Assembly: GCF_002835805.1 (NCBI RefSeq)
Contig: NZ_PISE01000031.1
Location: 124,001 to 188,000 of the forward strand
Direction: 5' to 3'
Source of the DNA: Niallia nealsonii
Lineage (GTDB): Bacteria > Bacillota > Bacilli > Bacillales > Cytobacillaceae
DNA length: 64,000 bases
Below the pieces are notes generated by a model. The model ran no database searches. It saw only the letters and a program-made list of their open reading frames with translations, and had not been told where the DNA came from. Position numbers and translations under genes: made by a program. Numbering within the stretch: position 1 is the first letter of the stretch; each line of letters opens with the position of its first letter. Shown one piece after another: positions 26,217-34,525 of this stretch.

Positions 26217-26690
26217 ATGGCGATTATAGTAGGAAAAATGGCAGAAAAAGATTTTCCCCTCTATCAAAAAACACTTGTTAAAGAGTATGCCAAAGATAAA
26301 ATAAAAGCAGGAACTTGGGCAGAAGAAGGAGCCCTCCAAAAAGCGGAAGAACAGCTGCAAACTCTTTTGCCTAAAGGGGTCCACTCTCCGTGCCACTATT
26401 TTTTAAGCATTACAAAAGAGCCCACGAAGGAAATAGTCGGTTATCTTTGGTACCATTTAGATCTTAATAATCGATTTAAGGAAGCTTTTATTTATGATTT
26501 TGTCATCAACGAAAAAGAACAAGGAAAAGGGTATGGTACAAAGGCTCTAGAAATACTTGATGACCATATAAAACAGCAAGGGGGCAAAAAAATAACCCTT
26601 CATGTGTTTGCCCATAACGAAAAAGCGATTCATTTATATAAAAAAATGCAGTTTCAAACAAGAGATCTAGTAATGAGCAAAGATTTATAA
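26217..26690 (+). CDS. GNAT family N-acetyltransferase
   Basis: 157 aa. Motif A for acetyl-CoA, VINEKEQGKGYGTKALEILD, is at about residues 97-116, followed by motif B VFAHNEKAIHLYKKMQF. ATG 26217 has AAAGGGGGA. Substrate unknown. It follows exoA closely and ends at a hairpin terminator. Confidence 0.88.
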   Translation: MAIIVGKMAEKDFPLYQKTLVKEYAKDKIKAGTWAEEGALQKAEEQLQTLLPKGVHSPCHYFLSITKEPTKEIVGYLWYHLDLNNRFKEAFIYDFVINEKEQGKGYGTKALEILDDHIKQQGGKKITLHVFAHNEKAIHLYKKMQFQTRDLVMSKDL

Positions 26691-26695
26691 AAAGA

Positions 26696-26728
26696 AGCAG
26701 ATGGAACATCCATCTGCTTTCTCTTTAT
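26696..26728. terminator. terminator between GNAT and MEDS genes
   Basis: AGCAGATGG / CCATCTGCT perfect stem with a 5-nt loop, then TTTCTCTTTATTTTTT. Convergent genes share it. Confidence 0.9.
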
Positions 26729-27288
26729 TTTTTATACAAATATTCTTTCGATGGGATAATTTCATTTTCGGTTAAAATATATTCATGACATTCCATCAAA
26801 GATTTATCCAACGAAGTCGGCACTCTCTCTTTATTATAGGCACATACTAGCATTAGTTTATTTTCATTCACTAATCTATCTGCTTCGTGTTCAAATTCTT
26901 TTAGAATATGCAAAACTTCTTCTTCCTTATTCCACTCTACATGCGCCCATATTCGAAACGATAGGTTTTGTTCGAGATATGGTTTTAGCACACGGTCCAA
27001 ATAGGAAAATATATAAGGGGGATTAAAGCCTCCGCTAGAAAAATAATAGTCAAAATTATTGATAGGATAAATTTTTTTCCAATCTTCCTGTGACAAAGAA
27101 GCTGATAGCTTTTGCTGTAGCAAGGAATAAATTCGATCATTTTCGATTAAAATAATATGATCTCCTTGTTCTAGTCCTGCTACTATGTAGGCTGCAAGGT
27201 TTTCCAAATAGTTTTCCTGCTTTTGTGTAGCATAATAAACATGTGCCGTTTGTGTGGAGCTGCTTAATTCTTTAAATTGATTCTTCAT
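26725..27288 (-). CDS. MEDS domain-containing protein
   Basis: 187 aa. MEDS (DcmR-type sensory) domain: AHVYYATQKQENYLENLAAY near residues 15-34, then IVAGLEQGDHIILIEND, resembling a degenerate P-loop/RecA-like fold, and LMLVCAYN near 146. Such domains occur in signal-transduction proteins alone or fused to kinases. No output domain is present here. ATG 27288 follows AAAAGGAG. Role unknown. Confidence 0.8.
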   Translation of the reverse strand: MKNQFKELSSSTQTAHVYYATQKQENYLENLAAYIVAGLEQGDHIILIENDRIYSLLQQKLSASLSQEDWKKIYPINNFDYYFSSGGFNPPYIFSYLDRVLKPYLEQNLSFRIWAHVEWNKEEEVLHILKEFEHEADRLVNENKLMLVCAYNKERVPTSLDKSLMECHEYILTENEIIPSKEYLYKK

Positions 27289-27499
27289 TAATATTCCAAC
27301 TCCTTTTATTACTTCAGTTTTAAATTTTACTATATAAATAGAATGTCTGTCGAGAGCAATCGTTCTTCCATTATGTTAATCAAGCTTTTCTTCTATTTTC
27401 CCATAATCAACTCTCCCATGACTGCATTATGCCTAATCGGCAGAAGCAATGCTCTTTTTTTGCAAAACGATGCATTTACCATTATGCTAAAACTATTAT

Positions 27500-27520
27500 T
27501 AGACTAGATTCGAAATAAAA
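27500..27520. promoter_or_regulatory. weak candidate MhqR half-site
   Basis: GATTCGAAATAAAA resembles the right half of the MhqR box. The left half is degenerate. Located just upstream of the dioxygenase ribosome binding site. Confidence 0.3.
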
Positions 27521-27535
27521 AAGGAGAAGAAATAT

Positions 27536-28516
27536 ATGAATTTTAAGGGGATTCACCATGTATCTGCCATGACTGCCAATGCAGCAAAAAACTATCATTT
27601 TTATACAAAAGTATTAGGGCTGCGCCTTATCAAAAAAACAGTGAACCAAGATGATCCATCTGTTTACCATCTGTTTTATGGAGATGAAGAAGGAAATCCG
27701 GGGACAGAATTAACTTTTTTTGAAATTCCAAACCTTGCACAGCACAGAGAAGGTGTAAGCAGCATTTCTGCTTTAAGCCTTCGGGTTCCGACAGATAAAG
27801 CATTAGATTATTGGTCCGACCGATTTGAAAAATTAGCAGTAAAACATCGAAAAACCCAAACACGCGCCGAAAGACAATCGCTCGAATTTTTTGATTTTGA
27901 AGGCCAGCGCTTTTTCCTCATTTCTGATGAACAAAATATAGGGGTTAAAGGAGGCGTGCCTTGGGAGAAAGGACCCATTCCAAAAGAATTTGCGATCATT
28001 GGATTAGGACCTGTTCAGTTGACTGTTCGCAAACCTGATTCTACTATTCGTTTATTAACAGAAGTGATGGGTTTTCGGTTTAAAAAAGACTTTCCTTCGA
28101 CTATTGCAGGGCAACCTGTCATTCATGTGTTTGAAACAGGGGAAGGAGGGAGTGGAGCTGAAATACATCTAGAAGAAAGAAACGATTTGCCTATGCAGCG
28201 ATTAGGAAGAGGCGGTGTTCATCACGTAGCCTTTCGAGTAGAAGATGAAGATCAATTATACGACTGGATAGAAAAAATCAATGAAGCAAGATTTCAGCAT
28301 TCCGGATATATTGACCGTTACTATTTTAAATCTCTCTATTTTAGAGAACCTAATGGAATTTTATTTGAACTAGCAACAGATGGTCCAGGTTTTGCGACAG
28401 ATGAGCCACTCGAACATTTAGGAGAAACCTTAGCTCTTCCTCCGTTTTTAGAGCCAAAACGAAACGAAATTGAAAAGAAGCTAAAACCATTGGATACAGC
28501 GATAAATCATGATTAG
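27536..28516 (+). CDS. ring-cleaving dioxygenase, MhqO/MhqA-type (VOC fold)
   Basis: 326 aa with two tandem VOC (glyoxalase/bleomycin) modules. FKGIHHVSAMTANAAKNYHF at the N-terminus provides the first metal His, GRGGVHHVAFRVEDEDQLYD near residues 222-241 the second, and FREPNGILFELATDGPGF near 265-282 the metal Glu. Members cleave hydroquinone or catechol rings in the thiol-stress response. ATG 27536 follows AAAAGGAGAAG. Presence 2.4 kb from mhqN fits the same stimulon. Confidence 0.9.
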   Translation: MNFKGIHHVSAMTANAAKNYHFYTKVLGLRLIKKTVNQDDPSVYHLFYGDEEGNPGTELTFFEIPNLAQHREGVSSISALSLRVPTDKALDYWSDRFEKLAVKHRKTQTRAERQSLEFFDFEGQRFFLISDEQNIGVKGGVPWEKGPIPKEFAIIGLGPVQLTVRKPDSTIRLLTEVMGFRFKKDFPSTIAGQPVIHVFETGEGGSGAEIHLEERNDLPMQRLGRGGVHHVAFRVEDEDQLYDWIEKINEARFQHSGYIDRYYFKSLYFREPNGILFELATDGPGFATDEPLEHLGETLALPPFLEPKRNEIEKKLKPLDTAINHD

Positions 28517-28646
28517 AGAGCAAAAGCGGAGCCAATTATGGTTTTCGCTTTTTTTACATTGACATCATACAGACAAGAAGTGTAGCATTTTATTAGTGAA
28601 GATGTACTTAAAATATAGAAGCAATTGTACTTAGGGGGAGAAATGA

Positions 28647-29447
28647 ATGAAATGTGTATCGATTGATTTAGATGGCACGCTATTAAATGACTTGCATCAA
28701 ATATCTGATGGCAATAAAAACATCATCGAAAAATTAAAAAAACATAAGATTGAAGTAATATTAAATACAGGCAGACAATACCCAGATGTCGTAAAAGTTG
28801 CAGGCGTTTCCGAATTAGAGGTACCAATTTTCTGCTTAAATGGCAGTATGATGTATGCGCCAAATGGAGAACTGCTGTATGAGACGACTTTATCCATTGA
28901 ATTATATAAAGAGTTATTGGCAGTGCTGCAACCGTTGAATGTCGGCATTCTTGTCTATACAAATCAAGGAGGATTTCCAGCGACATTGCCTCAATTAAGA
29001 GGAAAAGCATGGGAAGAGATTCAGGCAATGTTTGATAACCAAAATTATGAAAGCATCCTACATTTAGAAAATGTAAAAATTTATAAATTAATCGCTGTTG
29101 TCGACGAAACAAATATCGCAAAAATTGCTGATGTCAAAAAAACATTGAGTAAACTCGATTCTATTTCCTTTTCTTCTTCTTTTCCAAATAACTGCGAAAT
29201 TACTTCTAATGAAGCACAAAAAGGGAAAGCGATTAGACGATATGAAAACTTAAAGAACTTAAGTTTTGATGAAATTTATTCATTTGGTGATGGGGGCAAT
29301 GATGTGACTCAATTTGAAGTATCCACACGTTCCTTTGCGATGGAAAATGCCCCAGATGAAATCAAAAAAAGAGCAAGTGATTTAACCAAAAGCAATAATG
29401 AAGACGGCGTAGCGTATGCGATCGAACATATTTTAAAATTAGTATAA
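28647..29447 (+). CDS. Cof-type HAD-IIB sugar-phosphatase-like protein
   Basis: 266 aa. Motif I SIDLDGTLLND at the N-terminus, NTGRQYPDV near residue 40, the IIB cap in the middle, and the C-terminal SFGDGGNDVTQFE with SFAMENAPDEIK. Cof-type HADs dephosphorylate sugar phosphates, FMN or pyridoxal phosphate. Start ATG 28647 after GGGGGAG. Stand-alone. Confidence 0.92.
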   Translation: MKCVSIDLDGTLLNDLHQISDGNKNIIEKLKKHKIEVILNTGRQYPDVVKVAGVSELEVPIFCLNGSMMYAPNGELLYETTLSIELYKELLAVLQPLNVGILVYTNQGGFPATLPQLRGKAWEEIQAMFDNQNYESILHLENVKIYKLIAVVDETNIAKIADVKKTLSKLDSISFSSSFPNNCEITSNEAQKGKAIRRYENLKNLSFDEIYSFGDGGNDVTQFEVSTRSFAMENAPDEIKKRASDLTKSNNEDGVAYAIEHILKLV

Positions 29448-29482
29448 ATTTTCAGATGGCAACTTCGCTTATTTTTACAAAA

Positions 29483-29520
29483 CAAAGACGTTTCTCTAAC
29501 AAAATAGAAACGTTTTTTGT
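29483..29520 (+). terminator. terminator after the Cof-type HAD gene
   Basis: AGACGTTTCT / AGAAACGTTTTTTG hairpin with a run of T. Confidence 0.85.
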
Positions 29521-29643
29521 TTTTTTCCACATCCATACAGCTTTTTTGCTGAAAATAATTTATAATGATTAATTGATTGTATACATAAAATAAGGAATAG
29601 ATGCCTTTAATAGAAGGAATTTACGATAGGAGTTTGATTTATT

Positions 29644-30702
29644 TTGAAAAAAATCGTATTTACAGGCGGCGGTACGGCAGGGCATGTGACGCCAAACATC
29701 GCTATTATAAATGAGCTGAATAAAAAAGACTGGGAAATCCATTATATTGGTTCAAAAGCGGGAATTGAAAAAGAATTAATCGAAAAAATCCAGATCCCCT
29801 ATCATTCTATCTCAAGTGGGAAGCTAAGACGTTATCTATCAGTGGAAAATGCGAAAGATGTCTTTAAAGTGCTAAAAGGCTGTTTAGATGCACGGAAAGT
29901 CTTAAAAAAAATAAAACCAGCTGTTGTTTTTTCAAAAGGTGGATTTGTGTCTGTGCCCGTTGTAATTGCTGCAAACATGATGAAAATCCCAGTCATTATT
30001 CATGAAAGTGATTTAACGCCAGGACTTGCCAATAAAATTGCACTCCGTTTTTCATCGAAAATTTTTACATCATTTGATGAAACCATCAACTATTTGCCTA
30101 AGGAAAAAAGCACAGTCATTGGTTCCCCCATTAGAAAAGATATCTTAACAGGTTCTGCTGTGAAAGGAAGAGTTTTTTTAGATTTTACTAGCACTAAGCC
30201 AATCATTACCGTGATGGGCGGAAGCTTAGGGGCAAGGAAAATAAATGAAGTTATTCGGGAAAATTTAGAGGAATTAACCAAAACTTATCAAATTGTCCAT
30301 TTATGCGGAAAAGGAAATATTGCAACAGAATATACAAACAATAAAAACTATAATCAGCTTGAGTATGTCCATGAAGAATTGGCAGATATCCTTGCTGCGA
30401 CAAATCTTGTGATTACACGCGGCGGTTCTAATGCCATCTTTGAATTCCTCGCTCTAAAATTGCCGATGTTAATCATTCCATTAAGCAAGCTGCAAAGCCG
30501 AGGAGACCAAATATTAAATGCTAAATCTTTTACCAAAAAAGGATTTTCTTTAACATTGGAAGAAGAAGAGCTTACTTCTCAAACTTTTTTAGCGAAACTA
30601 GCGGAGTTGGAGGAAAAACAAGAAACCATGAAGCAAGCAATGCAACAATACAATAAACACGATGCGTTAACAGCAATCTTAGAGGAATTAAAAAAATATT
30701 AA
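29644..30702 (+). CDS. murG: MurG-like UDP-GlcNAc:lipid I N-acetylglucosaminyltransferase
   Basis: 352 aa, GT28 fold. N-terminal glycine loop FTGGGTAGHVTPN at residues 6-18, FSKGGFVSVPV near 99, IHESDLTPGLAN near 120, MGGSLGARKINE near 191, and the UDP-GlcNAc site TRGGSNAIFEFLALKLPMLI near 259-278. It converts lipid I to lipid II on the inner membrane face. The context is not the dcw cluster, so this looks like a second MurG paralogue, as known in the B. cereus group. Start TTG 29644, site TAGGAG. Confidence 0.9.
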   Translation: MKKIVFTGGGTAGHVTPNIAIINELNKKDWEIHYIGSKAGIEKELIEKIQIPYHSISSGKLRRYLSVENAKDVFKVLKGCLDARKVLKKIKPAVVFSKGGFVSVPVVIAANMMKIPVIIHESDLTPGLANKIALRFSSKIFTSFDETINYLPKEKSTVIGSPIRKDILTGSAVKGRVFLDFTSTKPIITVMGGSLGARKINEVIRENLEELTKTYQIVHLCGKGNIATEYTNNKNYNQLEYVHEELADILAATNLVITRGGSNAIFEFLALKLPMLIIPLSKLQSRGDQILNAKSFTKKGFSLTLEEEELTSQTFLAKLAELEEKQETMKQAMQQYNKHDALTAILEELKKY

Positions 30703-30730
30703 AGAAAATTAGCTGATTTCATTTAAAACG

Positions 30731-30870
30731 AGCCTCAGAGTGTAGACAAAAAAGATGCACATTTTCAGGCTGATTGAAAGTGTCTGTCTTTCGATAAGCA
30801 GCGTTACTAGGTTTAAATAATGAGCAGCTAAACAAGGTAAGCAACAAAAAAAACGGGCGTTTGTCAACAG
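30731..30870 (+). repeat. intergenic repeat-like element
   Basis: Shares blocks with 57725-57900: CAGGCTGATTGAAAGTGT here against CAGGCTGAACGAAAGCGT there, then AATGAGCA and a purine-rich tract. Ends in GTTTGTCAACAG, opposing GTGTAGACAAA at its start. Confidence 0.45.
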
Positions 30871-30873
30871 TCT

Positions 30874-30908
30874 GGGGCTGACTCTATTTGGAGTCGGCCT
30901 TTTTTTCT
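30874..30908 (+). terminator. terminator after murG
   Basis: GGCTGACTC / GAGTCGGCC hairpin followed by TTTTTTTC. Confidence 0.85.
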
Positions 30909-31000
30909 CGTTTCCTCCACCTTTTCCTTGCTATTTATGCTAAGAAAAGCCACAATAAGGAATGTTACATTGTTTTATATAGAAGAAAGTAGGGATTTAG

Positions 31001-32395
31001 TTGCAAGATTTTCAACGTTTAGGTATTTCCTCCAGATTAGAAGGAGAATTGAATAAATACGGGATTACTAGCCCGACACCCATACAAACAAAAGTGATTC
31101 CTTCCTTATTAAAAGGACAAGATATAATTGCACAGGCACAGACAGGTACAGGAAAAACCTTTGCTTTTGCTTTGCCTATACTGGAAAAAATCCAAAAGGA
31201 TGCTCCTTATACACAGGCGCTTATTCTTAGTCCAACACGAGAATTGGCCTTACAGATAACAGACGAAATCAATAAAATAAAAGAAGAAGATGTAACCGTC
31301 CTTGCTGCATATGGCGGACAAGATGTGGAAAAACAGCTCCATCGTTTAAAACAGCAGATTTCCATCATTGTCGCAACACCAGGACGTCTAATCGATCATC
31401 TCAGAAGAGGAACGATTGATTTAAGCAAGCTTTCTTTCCTTGTGTTAGATGAAGCAGATCAAATGCTTCATATTGGCTTTTTGGATGAAATTGCATTTAT
31501 TATGAAACAAACACCAAATGATCGCCAAACGATGCTGTTTAGCGCCACTATTTCATCGGATATAAAAAAATTGGCCAAAAAATATACAAAAAATGCAGCA
31601 TATATAACGGTCGAAAAGAAACAAGGCCCTGCTTTAACCGTAAAACAAATCAGCATGCACACACCGCCACGGGCAAAACAAGGTGCGTTAATGTCCCTAA
31701 TTAACGAAGAGCAGCCATTTATGGCCGTTATTTTTTGCCGCACTAAACGTCGGGTATCCAAATTATATGAAGTGCTTCGCGCTAATCGTTTTTCCTGCCG
31801 GGAACTTCACGGCGATCTTTCCCAAGCAAAAAGAGAACAAGTAATGAAAGAGTTCCGCGAAGCGAAATTCCAGCTGTTGATTGCAACAGATGTAGCAGCA
31901 AGAGGATTGGATATTGACGGCATTACCCATGTATTTAACTATGATATGCCGATGGATGCAGAAAGCTATGTCCACCGAATTGGTCGAACAGGCAGAGCGA
32001 AGGCAGAAGGATTTGCGGTGACGTTTTATTCATCCGATGACCGCCCTTTATTAGATGCTATTGAAAAAGAATTAAACATTACCATCGAAAAAAAACCATT
32101 GCTGAAAAAAGACGGAAATGACACCGAACAGCCTAAAGATCATACCCATACAAAGGTCAGCAAATACTCTAAAAATAAGCATGCAAAAAAAGGAACCTTT
32201 AAAGGTGAAAGGAAAAGCAAGCCGGCGAAAAAAGACGCTACTTCTTCAAAACAAGAAAAAGGCAATGCTTCTAATAAAAAACAAGAAACCAAACAAAAAG
32301 AAACGAGTCCTGCTTTTGAGCGCTTTAAAGAAGCACGCAAGAAAAAAACGACTGGCAGTGCCATCTTTAAGCCGAAAAAATCAAAAAAACGCTAA
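31001..32395 (+). CDS. DEAD-box RNA helicase
   Basis: 464 aa. Ordered motifs: Q motif PTPIQTKVIP near residue 26, AQTGTGKT near 46, PTRELA near 77, TPGRLIDH near 127, DEAD near 150, SAT near 180, ARGLDIDGITHV near 303 and HRIGRTGRAKAEG near 326. The tail (about 370-464) is Lys-rich and low complexity, typical of RNA-binding extensions in CshA/CshB-like enzymes. Start TTG 31001 after GTAGGG. Cytoplasmic RNA remodelling, often cold-induced. The exact paralogue (CshB- or CshE-like) was not resolved. Confidence 0.92.
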   Translation: MQDFQRLGISSRLEGELNKYGITSPTPIQTKVIPSLLKGQDIIAQAQTGTGKTFAFALPILEKIQKDAPYTQALILSPTRELALQITDEINKIKEEDVTVLAAYGGQDVEKQLHRLKQQISIIVATPGRLIDHLRRGTIDLSKLSFLVLDEADQMLHIGFLDEIAFIMKQTPNDRQTMLFSATISSDIKKLAKKYTKNAAYITVEKKQGPALTVKQISMHTPPRAKQGALMSLINEEQPFMAVIFCRTKRRVSKLYEVLRANRFSCRELHGDLSQAKREQVMKEFREAKFQLLIATDVAARGLDIDGITHVFNYDMPMDAESYVHRIGRTGRAKAEGFAVTFYSSDDRPLLDAIEKELNITIEKKPLLKKDGNDTEQPKDHTHTKVSKYSKNKHAKKGTFKGERKSKPAKKDATSSKQEKGNASNKKQETKQKETSPAFERFKEARKKKTTGSAIFKPKKSKKR

Positions 32396-32402
32396 TCAAC
32401 TA

Positions 32403-32520
32403 TTTTTATCACGCATTAACGGGCTTTTGACCCTCACCTAAGGGATGGTAAGGGAAAACGAGAAATCTAGGTGGGGGATAACTGCCCATAAAGGCCTGAT
32501 TGAAGTTTCACTTTATCCGG
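32403..32520 (+). repeat. 118-bp intergenic hairpin repeat, copy 1
   Basis: About 90% identical by eye to the reverse complement of 63445-63562. Shared blocks: ATCACGCATTAACGGGCTTT, then GGATGGTAAG, then AACGAGAAATCTAG, then GGGGGATAACTGCCCATAAA, then CCTGATTGAAGTTTCACTTT. Internal complementarity (CACCTA with TAGGTG, and GGGCTTTTG with CATAAAGGCC) predicts a long hairpin. No coding capacity. Possibly a MITE-like or REP-like unit. Confidence 0.85.
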
Positions 32521-32582
32521 TAGATTCCCTTTTTCTACTGGATGTCTTACATAGTATACGAAAATGAATAGGAGACCAAAAC

Positions 32583-33179
32583 ATGTTAAAAAAACAGATG
32601 CAAATATATATAGAACAACAGACAAAAACAAATGGATCGCTTTTTTTCTTTTCAGAAGAAAAAAAATATCTACTTGGACACTCTTTTGTTGTAGAGAAGG
32701 AGCTAGAGGAAAAAAACACTGCAGAAAGATTTCCTAATATATATTTAGAATTAGCGAGTAAAGAAACAGATGAAACGATCGAAGAGAATGTCGATTCCAC
32801 TTTTTTAGCAACAGAAATTCACTATTTCGAGAAAAAGATAGAAGAATATTTATACGTAGAATCAGATGCTTTTGTCATTGTTGGAGTAGAATCCCTCTCT
32901 TTAGAAGTAGATTCTGTTTTTCGTACATATGAAGGAATATTCGGTTTAAAAATTCCCAAAAAAGCAGAAGGAGCGATCCGTAGCTTTTTCGAAAAAACAT
33001 TAGAAGGGAACCATACTACCTATAATTTAATGTTTAATGCACAAGATGGAATGTGGGATGTCAACTTACCGATTGAAGCCATTCCAGGTTTCTCCAATCA
33101 AATGAACATAGGGGACGTATTGCAGCTTATTTATTTATTTTTATTCCAATTAGGTGAAGAGCTGGAAAAAAAGCAGTAA
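32583..33179 (+). CDS. hypothetical protein, partner of STAS gene
   Basis: 198 aa, acidic, no signal peptide or membrane helix. Sequence features: EKKIEEYLYVESDAFVIVG near residues 83-101, an internal FEKTLEGNHTTYNLMFNA with QDGMWDVNLPIEAIPGF near 138-172, and a hydrophobic C-terminal helix (VLQLIYLFLFQLGEELEKKQ). ATG 32583 follows GGAGACC. It lies 76 bp ahead of the STAS/RsbR-like gene, so a shared signalling role is possible. No function could be assigned from the sequence. Confidence 0.75.
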   Translation: MLKKQMQIYIEQQTKTNGSLFFFSEEKKYLLGHSFVVEKELEEKNTAERFPNIYLELASKETDETIEENVDSTFLATEIHYFEKKIEEYLYVESDAFVIVGVESLSLEVDSVFRTYEGIFGLKIPKKAEGAIRSFFEKTLEGNHTTYNLMFNAQDGMWDVNLPIEAIPGFSNQMNIGDVLQLIYLFLFQLGEELEKKQ

Positions 33180-33255
33180 AATAGTGGAAAACAATGGAAA
33201 AAATTTGGATGAATAAACTATTTACCTATGTAAATGCAAGAAATGAGGGAAACGT

Positions 33256-34275
33256 ATGTCAGACTCCATCGTGCGTGTAAAAGTAAATAAAAACGAATTT
33301 ACTTGGGATAAAGAGAACGGATTATTTAGTTTTGATGGTGCACCTGCTCTTCTCTTTTGGGATACTGCCATTGAGTTATTTATTGAGACAATTATGGAAG
33401 TTTCTGGCCCTGATGTATCAACCACTGTATTTGAAGCGACTGGATTCCGTATGGGGAAGCTTGTCAGCAGCTATTATAAAGACAAGTTTGACATTGAAGA
33501 AGTCTTTACTCAATATAGCGATATTTATCGAAATGCTGGCTGGGGCAATATAGAAGTTGCCTACTTTTCATTAGAAGAGAAAAAAATAATTGTCCGTTTA
33601 AAAAACAGCTGGGAGCACCGTATTTTCAAATTATTAGATAAGGATCAAGCGTCTGTGCTTTTGCCAAGTCATTGGGCAGGAGTATTCTCTAGTCTTCTTG
33701 AAGAAAATATGTGGTATAAGCTGACGAAAAATCAATTAGCCGGGGATGAATATGATGAAGTAGAAATTTTTCTGTCTACTATCACCCCAAATCAAAATAT
33801 TCATGCTCTGACAAGACAAAAAGAACAAAAATATATCCAGGAGCTAGAAGAGCAAGTGGATAATCGTACAAAAGAATTAACTAGCCTTGTAAAAACATTA
33901 TCTACCCCTGTTTTACCAGTACTGCAAGGGGTGTTGGTGATTCCGCTTGTTGGAAAATTTAATGATGAACGCATGGAAGATCTTATGCAAAAAGCATTGT
34001 TTGAGTTTACGAAACAACGGGCCAATTATTTGCTTTTAGATCTAACGGCCATTAATGGGTTTGATGAATACGTCGTTGACCGTTTGCAAAAACTGGTGAA
34101 AGCAGTGGAATTAGTAGGGGGAAAATGTATTTTGGTTGGCATTTCCGCTTCTTTCAGTCTGCAGATCATTCAATCGGGAGTCAACTTAAAAGATATTCCA
34201 TCTTTTTCTACATTAGAACAAGGAGTCGAATTTGCCTTAGAACAAACAGGCTTTGAACTAATCAAAGCAAAATAA
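33256..34275 (+). CDS. RsbR-like protein: V4R-like sensor plus STAS domain
   Basis: 339 aa. The N-terminal about 180 residues resemble a V4R/heme-NO-binding-like sensor: FEATGFRMGKLVSSYYKDKF near 60-79, then AGWGNIEVAYFSLEEKKIIV. A linker coiled coil covers about 180-210 (EQKYIQELEEQVDNRTKELT). The STAS domain covers about 215-330: PVLQGVLVIPLVGKFNDERM, then LLLDLTAINGFDEYV, where RsbR/RsbS-type proteins carry phosphorylatable Thr or Ser. Likely a sensory partner of a stressosome-type switch. ATG 33256 after GAGGGAAA. Confidence 0.85.
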   Translation: MSDSIVRVKVNKNEFTWDKENGLFSFDGAPALLFWDTAIELFIETIMEVSGPDVSTTVFEATGFRMGKLVSSYYKDKFDIEEVFTQYSDIYRNAGWGNIEVAYFSLEEKKIIVRLKNSWEHRIFKLLDKDQASVLLPSHWAGVFSSLLEENMWYKLTKNQLAGDEYDEVEIFLSTITPNQNIHALTRQKEQKYIQELEEQVDNRTKELTSLVKTLSTPVLPVLQGVLVIPLVGKFNDERMEDLMQKALFEFTKQRANYLLLDLTAINGFDEYVVDRLQKLVKAVELVGGKCILVGISASFSLQIIQSGVNLKDIPSFSTLEQGVEFALEQTGFELIKAK

Positions 34276-34287
34276 TGCTTTTCCATT

Positions 34288-34346
34288 TTATAATAAAAGC
34301 TGCTAGAAAAAAGAGGTGCTTTGTCTTTTTTCTAGCAGCTTATTTT
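34288..34346 (+). terminator. strong terminator after STAS gene
   Basis: AAGCTGCTAGAAAAAAGA / TCTTTTTTCTAGCAGCTT, an 18-bp perfect stem, then ATTTTTTG. Confidence 0.92.
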
Positions 34347-34525
34347 TTGTTAAGCCCATACAAACGCCAGTCTTGCAAAAGAATGAGCGAATACGGTGAT
34401 TCAAATGAAAAGTTCTACTAAAAAATTCTATCGCTGCCTAGATTGGCAATTTTAAAAAGCTTGGTTTAATGCCACTTGATTGTGTCAACACTGATTTAAA
34501 AAGAAGCTCAATCAGGGGAGAGTGC

